Shown: positions 63,897 to 64,000 of the stretch, one piece after another
Numbering within the stretch: the stretch's first letter is position 1
Layout of the letters: each line of letters starts with the position of its first letter
NCBI GenBank assembly: GCA_963575745.1
Contig: CAUYUJ010017971.1
Coordinates: forward strand, 482,894-546,893
DNA: 64,000 bases
From: Prorocentrum cordatum
Taxonomy: Eukaryota; Sar; Dinophyceae; Prorocentrales; Prorocentraceae
Reading direction: 5' to 3'
Notes under the pieces: model-generated
Databases searched by the model: none
The model's input: only the letters and a program-made list of their open reading frames with translations
Told to the model about the DNA's origin: nothing
Program-made: the position numbers and the translations under genes

Positions 63897-64000
63897 ACGG
63901 GCTGGCATGAGCTGGCGATGCAGTGGAATGGCTTGTCGCGTCGGCGGTAGTGACGCCTTCAGCGTCGTTGAGCTGTGCGCAGGGGTCGGCCTGAGCCGAG

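Overview
The window looks like nuclear DNA of a eukaryotic alga, most probably a dinoflagellate. The reasons are high GC with GC-ending codons, dense triplet microsatellites and short tandem arrays, isolated HEAT-repeat exons, MITE-like inverted repeats next to exons, and several non-LTR retrotransposon families of a build I associate with dinoflagellates. A weak tandem match to the dinoflagellate spliced leader at 40,415-40,443 agrees but is not proof. I see no bacterial operon, rRNA, tRNA or CRISPR. A run of exactly 100 N at 40,880-40,979 is a scaffold gap, so the order across it is assumed.

Layout. 1-15 kb: microsatellites, minisatellites, two MITE families, a candidate zinc-motif exon (6,520-6,623, minus) beside a coding-like stretch (6,890-7,612, minus), and a decayed probable retroelement remnant (11.3-12.9 kb, minus). 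15.1-19.7 kb: a broken LINE on the minus strand (LINE-B) with endonuclease, reverse transcriptase, zinc-finger and C-terminal domains. 19.9-31 kb: (GAG)n, an 850-bp TGCG/TGTCTG/GT block, MITEs, minisatellites and one candidate terminal exon (27,622-27,745). 31.1-32.5 kb: a HEAT exon (minus) next to a LINE fragment with RNase H and a C-terminal zinc-like domain (LINE-C, plus). 32.6-40.9 kb: two copies of a 945-bp repeat, a 42-bp satellite, an 82-bp array, and a two-exon HEAT remnant with a recognisable GT-AG intron. 40,980-64,000: two copies, both on the minus strand and head to tail, of one very large LINE (LINE-A). The left copy lost its 3' end in the gap; the right copy runs off the window.

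LINE-A in sense order: a 208-aa ORF, a roughly 450-aa region, an 1841-aa ORF (hydrophobic segments, an ADP-ribosyltransferase-like H-G-T/Y segment, a cysteine-rich domain, a long low-complexity tail), then AP endonuclease, reverse transcriptase, CCHC zinc motif, RNase H and a low-complexity tail. The copies carry different frameshifts, and in the right copy the end of the 1841-aa region is fused in frame to the endonuclease, so the ancestor may have had far fewer and longer ORFs.

The most striking signal is inside LINE-A: about eleven sites per element, spaced near 1.1 kb in the 5' half and mostly lying between domains. Each folds in the sense RNA into a hairpin with the same core (unpaired C, three GC pairs, loop UUCA or UCCA), on arms that differ completely from site to site yet stay complementary. 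The sites are read in different frames, so the conservation is in the nucleic acid rather than the protein. All alignments here were made by eye.
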